Shown: piece by piece, positions 1 to 6,997 of the stretch | Layout: every line of letters begins with the position of its first letter | Numbering within the stretch: position 1 is the stretch's first letter | Assembly (NCBI GenBank): GCA_049314515.1 | Contig: JBMOEY010000075.1 | Location: 1-7,226, forward strand | DNA length: 7,226 nt | Source of the DNA: RFQD01 sp049314515 | Lineage (GTDB): Bacteria > Actinomycetota > Actinomycetes > Actinomycetales > Microbacteriaceae | Reading direction: 5' to 3' | Position numbers and translations under genes: made by a program | The notes under the pieces: generated by a model | What the model saw: only the letters and a program-made list of their open reading frames with translations | What the model was told of the DNA's origin: nothing | Databases searched by the model: none

Positions 1-1360
1 GTTTGCGCGGAATCGGCATGTTGCCGACCTCGGGCATTCCGGGGTAGCCCTTGGGCCCACATCCGCGAAGCACCAGCACGGAATCTGCGGTGACCTCAAG
101 ATCGGGGTCATCAATTCGCGCGCGCATGTCTTCGATGCTGTCGAACACCACTGCCGTGCCCGTGTGGGTGAGCAACTCTGACGTTGCCGCGGACGGCTTG
201 ATGATGGCGCCCCGCGGAGCGAGGTTGCCGCGCAACACCGCGATTCCGGCATCCGCCATCAGCGGGTTGTCCCGAGGGCGAATAACCATGTCGTCGAACA
301 CCGCCTTGTCGTCGAGGTAGGTCACCAACGGTCGGCCCGTGACGGTGATGGGCTCGGGGCGAAGCAAGTCTTTGACTTGCGACAACAGGCCCAGCACACC
401 ACCAGCTCGATAGAGGTCATCCATCAGGAATTTGCCACTCGGCTGCAGGTTGGCCAGCACCGGGACGCCCGCACCGGCAGCATCGAAATCTTCGAGCGTG
501 AGGTCGACACCGACACGACCCGCGATGGCCAGCAGATGCATGACCGAATTGGTCGAACCGCCGACCGCCGCAATCGAGACGATGGCGTTGATGAAGGCGT
601 CTTTGGTCATGATGTCGCTCGGTCGACGGTTCTCGGCGACCATCGACACGATGAGCTCACCTGTCTCGTGCGACAGCGACAGCAACCGCGCGTCGGGAGC
701 CGGCGTGCCGGCGAAACCAGGAATCGACATACCGAGTGCCTCGGCCATGACGGCCATCGTCGAGGCGGTGCCCATCGTGTTGCAGTGACCTTTCGAGCGA
801 ATCATTGACTGCTCCGAGGCGATGAACTGTTGATGCGAGATGACTCCGGCACGGGCTTCTTCGCTCAGCCGCCAGACGTCGGTGCCGCATCCGAGCGCCT
901 CGCCTCGAAAGTGGCCGGTCAACATCGGGCCACCGGGCACAACGATTGCCGGCAGGTTGACGGATGCCGCAGCCATCAGCAAGGCAGGAATCGTCTTGTC
1001 GCACCCACCGAGCAAAACGAGTCCGTCGATGGGGTTTGCGCGGAACATCTCCTCCATCGCCATCGCGGCCATGTTTCGCCACAACATCGCGGTCGGCTTG
1101 ACCTGAGTCTCGCCGAGTGACACGACGGGCAAGTTGAGCGGCACGCCGCCGGCTGCCCAGACGCCGTTTTTCACCGCATCGGCAACTTCGTTGAGGTGCA
1201 TGTTGCACGGGGTCAAGTCGGAGGCTGTGTTCGCGATGGCAATCTGCGGCTTGGTTCCGTCGAGCGCGTTCTCGGGCAGTCCGCGGCGCATCCACGCGCG
1301 GTGGATGTAGGCGTTGCGGTCGTCGCCGCCGTACCAGTGTGCGCTGCGAAGTTCAGTCAT
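1..1360 (-). CDS. IlvD/Edd-family sugar-acid dehydratase (L-arabinonate/D-xylonate dehydratase type), 3' end cut off by the window
   Basis: Translating back from the ATG at 1360 gives 453 codons, open to the left edge. The family is usually about 570-600 aa, so roughly 120 C-terminal residues are missing. Members are cytoplasmic Fe-S enzymes that remove water from an aldonic acid to give the 2-keto-3-deoxy acid. The three cysteines that bind the [2Fe-2S] cluster are present: C52 (TPCNMH), C120 (GGCDK) and C193 (GHCNTMGTA). Their spacing matches C59/C127/C200 of Rhizobium L-arabinonate dehydratase. E84, D121 and K122 sit where the Mg2+ ligands and carbamylated lysine are expected. GHCNTMGTASTM is the sugar-acid dehydratase version of the motif rather than the IlvD (branched-chain amino acid) version. 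The proposed catalytic serine lies beyond the window. The start is 6 nt after the stop of the lyxose isomerase gene, with no Shine-Dalgarno sequence, which suggests one transcript and coupled translation. Family is confident; the exact substrate cannot be read from the sequence. Confidence 0.9.
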   Translation of the reverse strand, partial: MTELRSAHWYGGDDRNAYIHRAWMRRGLPENALDGTKPQIAIANTASDLTPCNMHLNEVADAVKNGVWAAGGVPLNLPVVSLGETQVKPTAMLWRNMAAMAMEEMFRANPIDGLVLLGGCDKTIPALLMAAASVNLPAIVVPGGPMLTGHFRGEALGCGTDVWRLSEEARAGVISHQQFIASEQSMIRSKGHCNTMGTASTMAVMAEALGMSIPGFAGTPAPDARLLSLSHETGELIVSMVAENRRPSDIMTKDAFINAIVSIAAVGGSTNSVMHLLAIAGRVGVDLTLEDFDAAGAGVPVLANLQPSGKFLMDDLYRAGGVLGLLSQVKDLLRPEPITVTGRPLVTYLDDKAVFDDMVIRPRDNPLMADAGIAVLRGNLAPRGAIIKPSAATSELLTHTGTAVVFDSIEDMRARIDDPDLEVTADSVLVLRGCGPKGYPGMPEVGNMPIPRK

Positions 1361-1366
1361 GAGCGG

Positions 1367-1912
1367 CTAGTCGGCAACCACGGTTGTACGCGCGATGTCG
1401 GGGTCAGTAAATACATCGTGTTCGTCGGTGCTTCGGGTCGAAAATTCAGTGACAATCGCGCCTTCCGGCCCCGCCTGAAACCAGTGTTTCGTGTCGGGCA
1501 TAATCGTGTGTTGGTCGCCGGGACGCAGAATCGTCTCGTGCCACACGCTGTAGGCGCCCTTTTCAACGCGCGTCGGGGTTGCCTTGGGGTTGGGGGTCGG
1601 TTCGCCCTCGGTGTACAGGTACACCAGTCCTTGGCGGCAACGAAAAGTCTCCTCTTTACCGGGCTGACCGTCGACCGAGACGTGCCGGTGTTCCGGGCAC
1701 GTCTGACCGGGCAATAAGACGAGTTCTTTGGCGCACACTCGCTCGGTGTTGACGTAGACCACGAGTTGCAGACCGGTCGTTTCCAGCTCAGAAAGTCCGA
1801 AATCAGCGACTTCGATCGTCGCACGCTCGGCCTCGGTCAGCACGATTCCGGCCTGCGCGAGAGTTTCCGCCGTCTGTAACCGAGCGACCTCTATGTCGCG
1901 TGAACTCAGCAT
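1367..1912 (-). CDS. D-lyxose isomerase (cupin-fold D-lyxose ketol-isomerase, EC 5.3.1.15)
   Basis: This 181-aa protein is the full length of the D-lyxose isomerase family (about 165-185 aa in Bacillus YdaE and Cohnella enzymes). These single-domain cupins use Mn2+ to interconvert D-lyxose and D-xylulose, and many also act on D-mannose/D-fructose. The metal ligands are visible: H75 and H77 in EHRH, E88 in GKEETFR, and H143 in TKHWFQAG. The spacing equals H69/H71/E82/H137 of the Bacillus enzyme. Other family blocks are GLVYLYTEGEPT (95-106), PGDQHTIMPDTKHWFQAG (131-148) and EFSTRSTDEHDVFTDP (156-171). The ATG at 1912 has only a weak purine stretch upstream. It is the first gene of the leftmost module and is followed 6 nt later by a sugar-acid dehydratase, so it probably feeds a pentose or aldonate catabolic route. 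An inverted repeat at 1946-1981 lies just upstream and may be its operator. No truncation or missing active-site residue is seen. Physiological substrate is inferred from the family. Confidence 0.9.
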   Translation of the reverse strand: MLSSRDIEVARLQTAETLAQAGIVLTEAERATIEVADFGLSELETTGLQLVVYVNTERVCAKELVLLPGQTCPEHRHVSVDGQPGKEETFRCRQGLVYLYTEGEPTPNPKATPTRVEKGAYSVWHETILRPGDQHTIMPDTKHWFQAGPEGAIVTEFSTRSTDEHDVFTDPDIARTTVVAD

Positions 1913-1945
1913 CGTTGCTCATTTCAGATCGCCATCAGAAGTAAT

Positions 1946-1981
1946 GCTTCAGCCTATCCGGCATGCTGACTGAAGCCTTCA
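1946..1981 (-). promoter_or_regulatory. Operator-like inverted repeats upstream of the lyxose isomerase/dehydratase operon
   Basis: Two overlapping symmetric elements sit in the 66-nt gap before the isomerase gene. GCTTCAG (1946-1952) and CTGAAGC (1970-1976) are perfect inverted arms 17 nt apart. TGAAGCCTTCA (1971-1981) is a palindrome around a single central base and overlaps the stop codon of the preceding gene. On the minus strand a TANNNT hexamer (TAGGCT) starts inside the 17-nt spacer and runs into the inner arm, so a regulator bound here would block RNA polymerase. No T-run follows the hairpin on the coding strand, which argues against a terminator. No good -35 box is visible. The regulator and its family are unknown. 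Confidence 0.35.
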
Positions 1982-2362
1982 GTACATCAGCAACTTCGCG
2001 CGAATCGCCCGTTCAAACGCGGGCACGCTGCCGGCAGCGAGTTTCAGGTCGGTCCAGTCGAGAATCATGCTGAGCCCGCCCGAGTTGTCTTCGATCAGGA
2101 TGCACGGCTCGCGCCCGTCGCTGGCCGCGAGTTGCGCATCCGTTCGCTCGTTTCGGTGCACTAGCACGAAGTCGACCCCGAGTTCATCGTGGAGGCGCTT
2201 CTCCATCGCCTTCCATTCGGCCTTCTTGGCAAACGGCGAGTGTGTGATGTCACACAGCTTGCATTCGGCGCGCCCAATGAGGTGCCCAAAAAAGTAGCTG
2301 AGCTCGCCGGCCAAGCCGCCGTTCGCGTTGTACACACCGATGACCTTCATGGCTGAAAGCAT
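1979..2362 (-). CDS. Conserved hypothetical protein with a CxxC motif, 127 aa
   Basis: I do not recognise a characterised family. My impression is that similar short proteins beginning MKVIGVY(N/D) occur in actinobacteria, but this is recollection and not a search. Visible features are a hydrophobic beta-like N-terminus (MKVIGVYNANGG, 5-16), then C34-K-L-C37-D-I-T-H-S-P, a charged helical stretch (44-62), a second beta-like run (VDFVLVHRNE, 63-72), C87 in EPCILIE, and a C-terminal amphipathic helix. There is no signal peptide and no membrane segment. The CKLCDITHSP motif could bind metal or carry a redox disulfide, but that is a guess. Met5 (at 2350) may be the true start, because residues 5 onward look like the natural beginning; neither start has a Shine-Dalgarno sequence. 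The gene begins 27 nt after icd on the same strand and may be co-transcribed with it. No function is assigned. Confidence 0.75.
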   Translation of the reverse strand: MLSAMKVIGVYNANGGLAGELSYFFGHLIGRAECKLCDITHSPFAKKAEWKAMEKRLHDELGVDFVLVHRNERTDAQLAASDGREPCILIEDNSGGLSMILDWTDLKLAAGSVPAFERAIRAKLLMY

Positions 2363-2389
2363 ACGGCGGGAAGACGTGCCGCCTTGGAG

Positions 2390-4600
2390 CTACCCCAGCG
2401 ACGACATAATGCCGTTCAGCGTGGCCGACGGACGCATCACCTTCTCAACGAGCTTCACGTCGGGCCGGTAATAACCACCAATGTCGACCGGCTTGCCCTG
2501 CACCGCAATCATCTCGCCCACGATTTTCTCTTCGTTCTCGGCGAGGGCTTTGGCAACGGGAGCGAACGCGGCGGCAAGTTGCGCATCCTCATTCTGCGTG
2601 GCCAGTTCTTGTGCCCAGTAGAGCCCGAGGTAGAAGTGACTGCCGCGGTTGTCGATCATGCCCAACTTGCGGCCCGGTGAACGATCTTCTTCGAGGAACG
2701 TTCCGGTTGCGCGGTCGAGGGTGTTTGCGAGCACGAGCGCCTTGGCGTTGCCCGTGGTCTGCGAGAAGTGCTCGAGTGACGCCGCAAGGGCGAAGAACTC
2801 GCCCAGCGAATCCCAGCGCAAGAAGTTCTCTTCGACCAACTGCTGCACGTGCTTCGGAGCAGAACCACCCGCACCGGTCTCAAAAAGACCGCCACCGTTC
2901 AGCAACGGAACGATGGAGAGCATCTTGGCACTGGTGCCGACCTCGAGAATGGGGAAGAGGTCGGTCAGGTAGTCGCGCAACACGTTGCCCGTTACCGAGA
3001 TGGTGTCTTCTCCCTTGCGGATGCGCGCCAGTGAGTACGTCGTCGCCTCAGCTGGCGCCATGATCTCAATGGTCAAACCCGTGGTGTCGTGGTCCTTGAG
3101 ATACGTGCGCACCTTGGCGATGATTTGGGCGTCGTGAGCGCGCTTCTCATCGAGCCAGAAGACGGCGGGTGAGCCGGTCGCCCGAGCACGCGAAACGGCG
3201 AGTTTTACCCAGTCGCGAATTGGGACATCCTTCGCCTGTGTTGCGCGCCAAATGTCACCCGTGTGCACGTCATGGGTGATGAGCACGGCGCCCGCCGCGT
3301 TGACGATGTCGACGCGACCATCCGCGGAAATCTCGAACGTCTTGTCGTGGCTACCGTACTCCTCGGCGGCCTGTGCCATCAGACCAACATTTGGCACAGT
3401 GCCGATGGTTGCCGGGTCGAGCGGACCGTGCGCGATGACGTCGTCGATGGTCGCCTGATACACGCCGGCATATGACGAGTCGGGAATGACGGCGATCGTG
3501 TCATCTTCTCCCCCACCGACGCCCCACAGCTTGCCGCCATTACGAACCAAAGCGGGCATGGACGCGTCGACGATGACATCCGACGGAACATGCAGGTTTG
3601 TGATGCCCTTGTCGCTATTGGTGTAGCTCAGTCGCGGGCCTTGGGCAATCGCGTCCTCGAACGCGCTCGCAATTTGTTCGCCACCGGCGACGTTGCTGAG
3701 CCCCGCAAGAATTGAACCGAGTCCATCGTTTGCGGTGAGTCCGGCGGCTTCGAGCGCGGCGCCATGTTGTGTGAAAACGTCGGCGAAGAATGCCCTAACG
3801 ACGTGCCCAAAGATGATGGGGTCACTGACCTTCATCATCGTTGCCTTCACGTGCACGGAGTAGAGCACGTTGTCGGACTTGGCCTGACGCAGCGTCTCGG
3901 CAAGGAACTCATCGAGAGCCGCAGCCGACATGAACGTGGCATCCACGATTTCTCCGTCGAGCACGGTCAGGCCCGACTTCAAGATGGTTTCGGTGCCATC
4001 GATCGCCGTGTGACGAATCGCCAAAGTGTCAGCCGAGGTCATCACGACGGATTTCTCGTTGGAAAAGAAATCGTCATGACCCATCGTGGCCACGCGCGTC
4101 TTCGACCCGGTGGCGAACGGCTTGTTCACATGCGGGTGCTTGCGCGCATACGCCTTCACCGATAGCGGAGCGCGACGGTCGCTGTTGCCCTCGCGCAAGA
4201 CCGGGTTGACGGCACTGCCCTTGATGCGGTCGTAGCGAGCGCGCGCATCGCGGTCGACATCAGTGTGAGGCTCTTCGGGGTAATCGGGAATATCGAACCC
4301 GCCCGCCTGGAGTTCGGCGATGGCCGCCTTCAGCTGAGGAATCGAAGCCGAGATGTTTGGAAGCTTGATGATGTTTGCTGCGGGCGTCATGGCGAGTTCG
4401 CCCAGTTCTTTGAGCGCATCCGGAACCCGTTGACTCTCGCTCAATCGCTCGGGGAACGCGGCAAGAATGCGCCCCGATAGCGAAATGTCGCGGATTTCAA
4501 TCTCTACGTCGGCTGCCTGGGCAAATGCGGTGACGATGGGAAGTAGTGAGGCGGTCGCCAGGGCGGGAGCCTCGTCGGTGTGGGTGTAAACAATGGTCAC
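2390..4600 (-). CDS. icd: Isocitrate dehydrogenase (NADP+), monomeric type, EC 1.1.1.42
   Basis: This 736-aa protein has the full length of the monomeric IDH family (about 735-745 aa, as in Corynebacterium glutamicum and Azotobacter vinelandii). It decarboxylates isocitrate to 2-oxoglutarate in the cytoplasmic TCA cycle and makes NADPH. All residues known from the Azotobacter structure have counterparts: N82, S129, N132, R136, R142, Y415 and R542 for isocitrate; K252 and D345 with D543 and D547 for catalysis and metal; H584, R595 and R644 for NADP+. Recognisable blocks are TDEAPALAT (8-16), KLPNISASIPQL (79-90), SAVNPVLREGNSDRR (129-143) and GGSAPKHVQQ (578-587). The first codon is GTG at 4600, and TIVYTHTDEAPALAT aligns with the usual family N-terminus, so this start is well supported although no Shine-Dalgarno sequence precedes it. 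It follows the carotenoid pair after 136 nt and is probably transcribed from its own promoter, perhaps together with the 127-aa gene. No frameshift or missing residue was found. Confidence 0.97.
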   Translation of the reverse strand: MTIVYTHTDEAPALATASLLPIVTAFAQAADVEIEIRDISLSGRILAAFPERLSESQRVPDALKELGELAMTPAANIIKLPNISASIPQLKAAIAELQAGGFDIPDYPEEPHTDVDRDARARYDRIKGSAVNPVLREGNSDRRAPLSVKAYARKHPHVNKPFATGSKTRVATMGHDDFFSNEKSVVMTSADTLAIRHTAIDGTETILKSGLTVLDGEIVDATFMSAAALDEFLAETLRQAKSDNVLYSVHVKATMMKVSDPIIFGHVVRAFFADVFTQHGAALEAAGLTANDGLGSILAGLSNVAGGEQIASAFEDAIAQGPRLSYTNSDKGITNLHVPSDVIVDASMPALVRNGGKLWGVGGGEDDTIAVIPDSSYAGVYQATIDDVIAHGPLDPATIGTVPNVGLMAQAAEEYGSHDKTFEISADGRVDIVNAAGAVLITHDVHTGDIWRATQAKDVPIRDWVKLAVSRARATGSPAVFWLDEKRAHDAQIIAKVRTYLKDHDTTGLTIEIMAPAEATTYSLARIRKGEDTISVTGNVLRDYLTDLFPILEVGTSAKMLSIVPLLNGGGLFETGAGGSAPKHVQQLVEENFLRWDSLGEFFALAASLEHFSQTTGNAKALVLANTLDRATGTFLEEDRSPGRKLGMIDNRGSHFYLGLYWAQELATQNEDAQLAAAFAPVAKALAENEEKIVGEMIAVQGKPVDIGGYYRPDVKLVEKVMRPSATLNGIMSSLG

Positions 4601-4655
4601 AGTGGTTACCGCATGCCGATCTTCGCGAGGAATGAGAAAGAAAATATCGACCTTG

Positions 4656-4683
4656 AGTCTACAAGAGGTGGCAAAAGTGTCTT
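4656..4683 (-). promoter_or_regulatory. Candidate promoter of icd
   Basis: The 136-nt gap between the desaturase stop and the icd start is richer in A/T than its surroundings. On the minus strand a hexamer TAGACT (4661-4656), which fits the actinobacterial -10 pattern TANNNT, lies 16 nt after AAGACA (4683-4678), a 4/6 match to TTGACA. A second TANNNT hexamer, TATTTT (4646-4641), has no convincing -35 partner. The rest of the gap shows no clear intrinsic terminator for the upstream desaturase gene. This is pattern matching only. Confidence 0.25.
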
Positions 4684-4736
4684 GATGTCGAACTACTTTT
4701 TGGCACCCAAGCTGAATCGTTTCGCCATTGCGCCGT

Positions 4737-6143
4737 TCAGCGAAGCTTCTTCAGCAGGCGCTTTGTCGAGATGATTGCTCCGCCGAGTACCGCCGGAATT
4801 CCGCCTCCGGGATGAACGGACGCCCCCACGCGCCAGAGCCACGGTCGCGCGGGATTGTTGTAGGCAGGCGCATGAAACGGACCGGAGCGCCAGACCGGAT
4901 TCGTCGCCCCGTAGAGGGCGCCGCCGAGCCCGCCCCACTCCCCGAAATACTGCGGGTCGAGCACGACATAGTCTTCGAATTCTGCATCGATGGGTCGTTC
5001 CAAGCCCAGTACCGACGAAATTCGATCCACCTCTGAGCGTACCCACGGACTTTCGACCGTGTAATGCTCGCCGTCGGCGGGCGCCGTCAGAAGCACCGCA
5101 ACAGTGGGCTTGGTATTTGGATAAATGTGGCCCGCCCGGTAGTAGTTGACAAACGCCATCGTCTGTCTCGGGATTCTTCCCGCAGCGATGGCGGCATACA
5201 AGTCGTCCGGATCATCCGGCATGACCACGGAATGAGTGACAAAACTGTCGGGCAGGGGCTTCGCGAGGACCCCGTAAATCGCGACTCCCGAGCAGGATCG
5301 CTTTACCCACCGTGTGGGCTTACCAGTCATCAGAGTGCGCAAGACGCCAGGATCGAGACTGCTCACAACAAAGTCGGCGTTGTAGGTCGCGGTCTCTGTG
5401 GCGACCACGCCTTGCGACACACTCGTGACACGCTCGTTGAGGCGAATCTCCGCACCGGCATGACGAGCCAAGCGGGCCAACGTCTGGGGGATTTCGTTGA
5501 CTCCGCCCTGCGGCACGCGAATCCCCTCCACTGCCATCACAGCGGTCATCGCCGCGAAAAGCGCCAAGGTGTCTTGAGGCGCGACACCGGCGTTGAGCGT
5601 GTGAATCTCGATCACCTCGCGCAAATCCGAGGGCATCCATTCCATTGACTTCAAGTAACCACGCGTGGTGACATGGCGACCAAACCGCGACAGAACACGT
5701 CGCACCTCGCGCAGGATCTTCGGCGAGGTTGGGTCTATGGTCAGCAAGGCTCCGATCGACTCACCGAGGTCGGCGTTTTCACGGGAGAATCGATTCCACG
5801 GTTCGAACCACGGATGTCCTGGTGCAACAGGCAGCAACGAGCGGCTACCCCGAAAAAAATATTCGCCCAGTTCCGGAAGCAACTCCAGTTTCAAATCCGT
5901 CTGCTCCGGCGAGAGCGGTGCACCGAGTGAGTTGAGGGTGGTGACGAATTCTTCCCAAACGGTCGGAAAGGTAACGAGTGCCGGGCCGGTGTCCATCCGC
6001 TGTCCGGCGACCTCGATTCGCCGACTTTTGCCGCCGACCCACTCGTTTCTTTCCAGAACGATCACCGAATGCCCAGCCTGTGCGAGCAGGGCTGCTGAGG
6101 TCAAGCCGCTGATCCCGGCCCCCAGCACAACGATGCGCGCCAT
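4737..6143 (-). CDS. CrtI-family FAD-dependent carotenoid desaturase (phytoene desaturase/CrtD-like)
   Basis: The protein is 468 aa when started at the ATG at 6143. The open frame extends 78 codons further upstream, but that part lies inside the prenyltransferase gene and is Arg/Cys-rich, so it is rejected. The N-terminus is a textbook dinucleotide-binding fold: VVLGAGISGLTSA (5-17) with GxGxxG at 8-13, the acidic E31 ending strand 2, and GGK (37-39), followed by DTGPALVT (51-58). The C-terminus has the family FAD/substrate block GASVHPGGGIPAVLGGA (440-456). These enzymes remove hydrogens from acyclic carotenoids at the membrane surface. At 468 aa it is somewhat short for phytoene desaturase (about 490-530). 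Its DTGPALVTFPTVWEEF segment recalls CrtD-type dehydrogenases. It starts 5 nt after the stop of the UbiA-type lycopene elongase-like gene without a Shine-Dalgarno sequence, so the two are probably co-transcribed and coupled. The role in C50 pigment synthesis is inferred; whether it acts on phytoene or on an elongated lycopene is open. Confidence 0.88.
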   Translation of the reverse strand: MARIVVLGAGISGLTSAALLAQAGHSVIVLERNEWVGGKSRRIEVAGQRMDTGPALVTFPTVWEEFVTTLNSLGAPLSPEQTDLKLELLPELGEYFFRGSRSLLPVAPGHPWFEPWNRFSRENADLGESIGALLTIDPTSPKILREVRRVLSRFGRHVTTRGYLKSMEWMPSDLREVIEIHTLNAGVAPQDTLALFAAMTAVMAVEGIRVPQGGVNEIPQTLARLARHAGAEIRLNERVTSVSQGVVATETATYNADFVVSSLDPGVLRTLMTGKPTRWVKRSCSGVAIYGVLAKPLPDSFVTHSVVMPDDPDDLYAAIAAGRIPRQTMAFVNYYRAGHIYPNTKPTVAVLLTAPADGEHYTVESPWVRSEVDRISSVLGLERPIDAEFEDYVVLDPQYFGEWGGLGGALYGATNPVWRSGPFHAPAYNNPARPWLWRVGASVHPGGGIPAVLGGAIISTKRLLKKLR

Positions 6144-6148
6144 GAGAG

Positions 6149-6985
6149 TCAGAGCCCAAAGAACAGAACGAGAACAAGTTGAACGCCCGCAACGGCACCA
6201 GCGACATACGGGAAGGCGATCGAGTAGCGATACAAAGCATGAGCGCCGGCCGGCGTTGGGTTGCGAAAGACGCCGTTGACAAGAATTGCAGCGATAACGG
6301 CGTTCGCGATTGCCACGGGAATGTTGACGAACGCGAAACACACTGTTGCGATGGTCCACCACACCGTTGACCACCACGCCGTGCCGCGAGGGCCAAGGTG
6401 AACTGCAGTCGTGATGATTCCTGTCTCAGAATCTTGCGGAATATCTTGAATCGCGTCATACGCGTGTTTGGCAACCGACCAGCACATAAGACCAATCACG
6501 GCCCACCATGCTGGCTCTTTGCCCATCGCGAGCGGAACGAACGCGAGCGGAAATGCGTAGTCGGCATTGGAGAGTGCGTCGAGATACTTACGCGCCTTGA
6601 ACCGCACGGGTGGGATTGAGTAGAACGCAAAAAAGAGACTGTAGGCGAGCATCCACAGGGACGCCGGCAGAGGCAGAGTCAGAAAAAAGTAGACAAGAAA
6701 CGGCACGTTCGTGACCAGGACCGAGATCCAAATTGGCCTGACCTCACTCGGCGAAATCTTTGCGCCCTCATAACCGCCTTTACGCGCATTGATGTTGTCG
6801 GTCTCTTGATCGAAGATGTCGTTGATTCCGTAGATGAGAATGTTGAACGGAAAGGTCACCCAAATCAGAATTGGCAAGACCGTCCAAGACCACAGTGATC
6901 CGGCCAGCCACATCGCGATGACCGTCGTGCCGATGGTGTTGATCCACAGCACCGGGCGTGAGATGACGAGGAGGCGGGAAAGCAC
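6149..6985 (-). CDS. UbiA-family prenyltransferase, lycopene elongase-like (CrtEb/LyeJ type)
   Basis: This 278-aa integral membrane protein has about eight or nine hydrophobic segments. It carries both aspartate-rich motifs of the UbiA superfamily: N55-D-I-F-D59-Q-E-T-D63 and D177-A-I-Q-D181-I-P-Q-D185, which bind Mg2+-diphosphate. YSIPPVRFK (122-130) is the conserved middle block. The segments RPVLWINT (10-17) and YGINDIFDQETDNINARKGG (52-71) closely resemble C. glutamicum CrtEb (287 aa) as I recall it. CrtEb adds C5 units from DMAPP to the ends of lycopene, giving C45/C50 flavuxanthin-type carotenoids. The start is GTG at 6985. An in-frame TAG four codons upstream (6997-6995) rules out a longer N-terminus, and the chosen start aligns with CrtEb. 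The only GGAG is 2 nt from the GTG, too close for a normal ribosome binding site, so the mRNA may be leaderless. The CrtI-family desaturase follows 5 nt downstream. The alternative is a LyeJ-like elongase of a bacterioruberin-type pathway. Confidence 0.88.
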   Translation of the reverse strand: MLSRLLVISRPVLWINTIGTTVIAMWLAGSLWSWTVLPILIWVTFPFNILIYGINDIFDQETDNINARKGGYEGAKISPSEVRPIWISVLVTNVPFLVYFFLTLPLPASLWMLAYSLFFAFYSIPPVRFKARKYLDALSNADYAFPLAFVPLAMGKEPAWWAVIGLMCWSVAKHAYDAIQDIPQDSETGIITTAVHLGPRGTAWWSTVWWTIATVCFAFVNIPVAIANAVIAAILVNGVFRNPTPAGAHALYRYSIAFPYVAGAVAGVQLVLVLFFGL

Positions 6986-6991
6986 GTCTCC

Positions 6992-6997
6992 ACACTA
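6992..6997 (-). promoter_or_regulatory. Candidate -10 element for a leaderless carotenoid transcript
   Basis: On the minus strand TAGTGT fits TANNNT and ends 6 nt before the GTG start at 6985. This spacing would place the first transcribed base on the start codon itself. It agrees with the lack of a usable Shine-Dalgarno sequence. No convincing -35 box lies 16-18 nt upstream, so confidence is low. Confidence 0.3.

Noticed and set aside
657..1295. 212-aa minus-strand open frame
   Set aside because: It is an out-of-frame shadow of the dehydratase, Arg-rich without recognisable motifs, while the dehydratase frame carries all three cluster cysteines.
1196..1717. 173-aa plus-strand open frame across the dehydratase/isomerase junction
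   Set aside because: It is antisense to two genes with intact active-site motifs and has no family features of its own.
2364..2383. GGCGG/CCGCC hairpin between icd and the 127-aa gene as a terminator
   Set aside because: Only five base pairs with a 9-nt loop and no T-run; not enough to separate the two genes.
4712..4740. CTGAA/TTCAG inverted repeat at the end of the desaturase gene as a terminator
   Set aside because: The arms are 5 bp with a long, mostly unpaired interior and no T-run on the coding strand.
4580..4774. 64-aa plus-strand open frame covering the icd/desaturase gap
   Set aside because: It overlaps the start of icd and the end of the desaturase gene on the opposite strand, has no ribosome binding site, and shows no conserved-looking pattern.
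5665..6279. 204-aa plus-strand open frame
   Set aside because: It is antisense to the desaturase and prenyltransferase genes, rich in Ser/Arg/Pro as expected for a high-GC shadow frame.
6144..6377. 78-codon N-terminal extension of the desaturase
   Set aside because: It lies within the prenyltransferase gene in another frame and is Arg/Cys-rich. The FAD-binding motif begins immediately after the internal ATG at 6143, as in the family.
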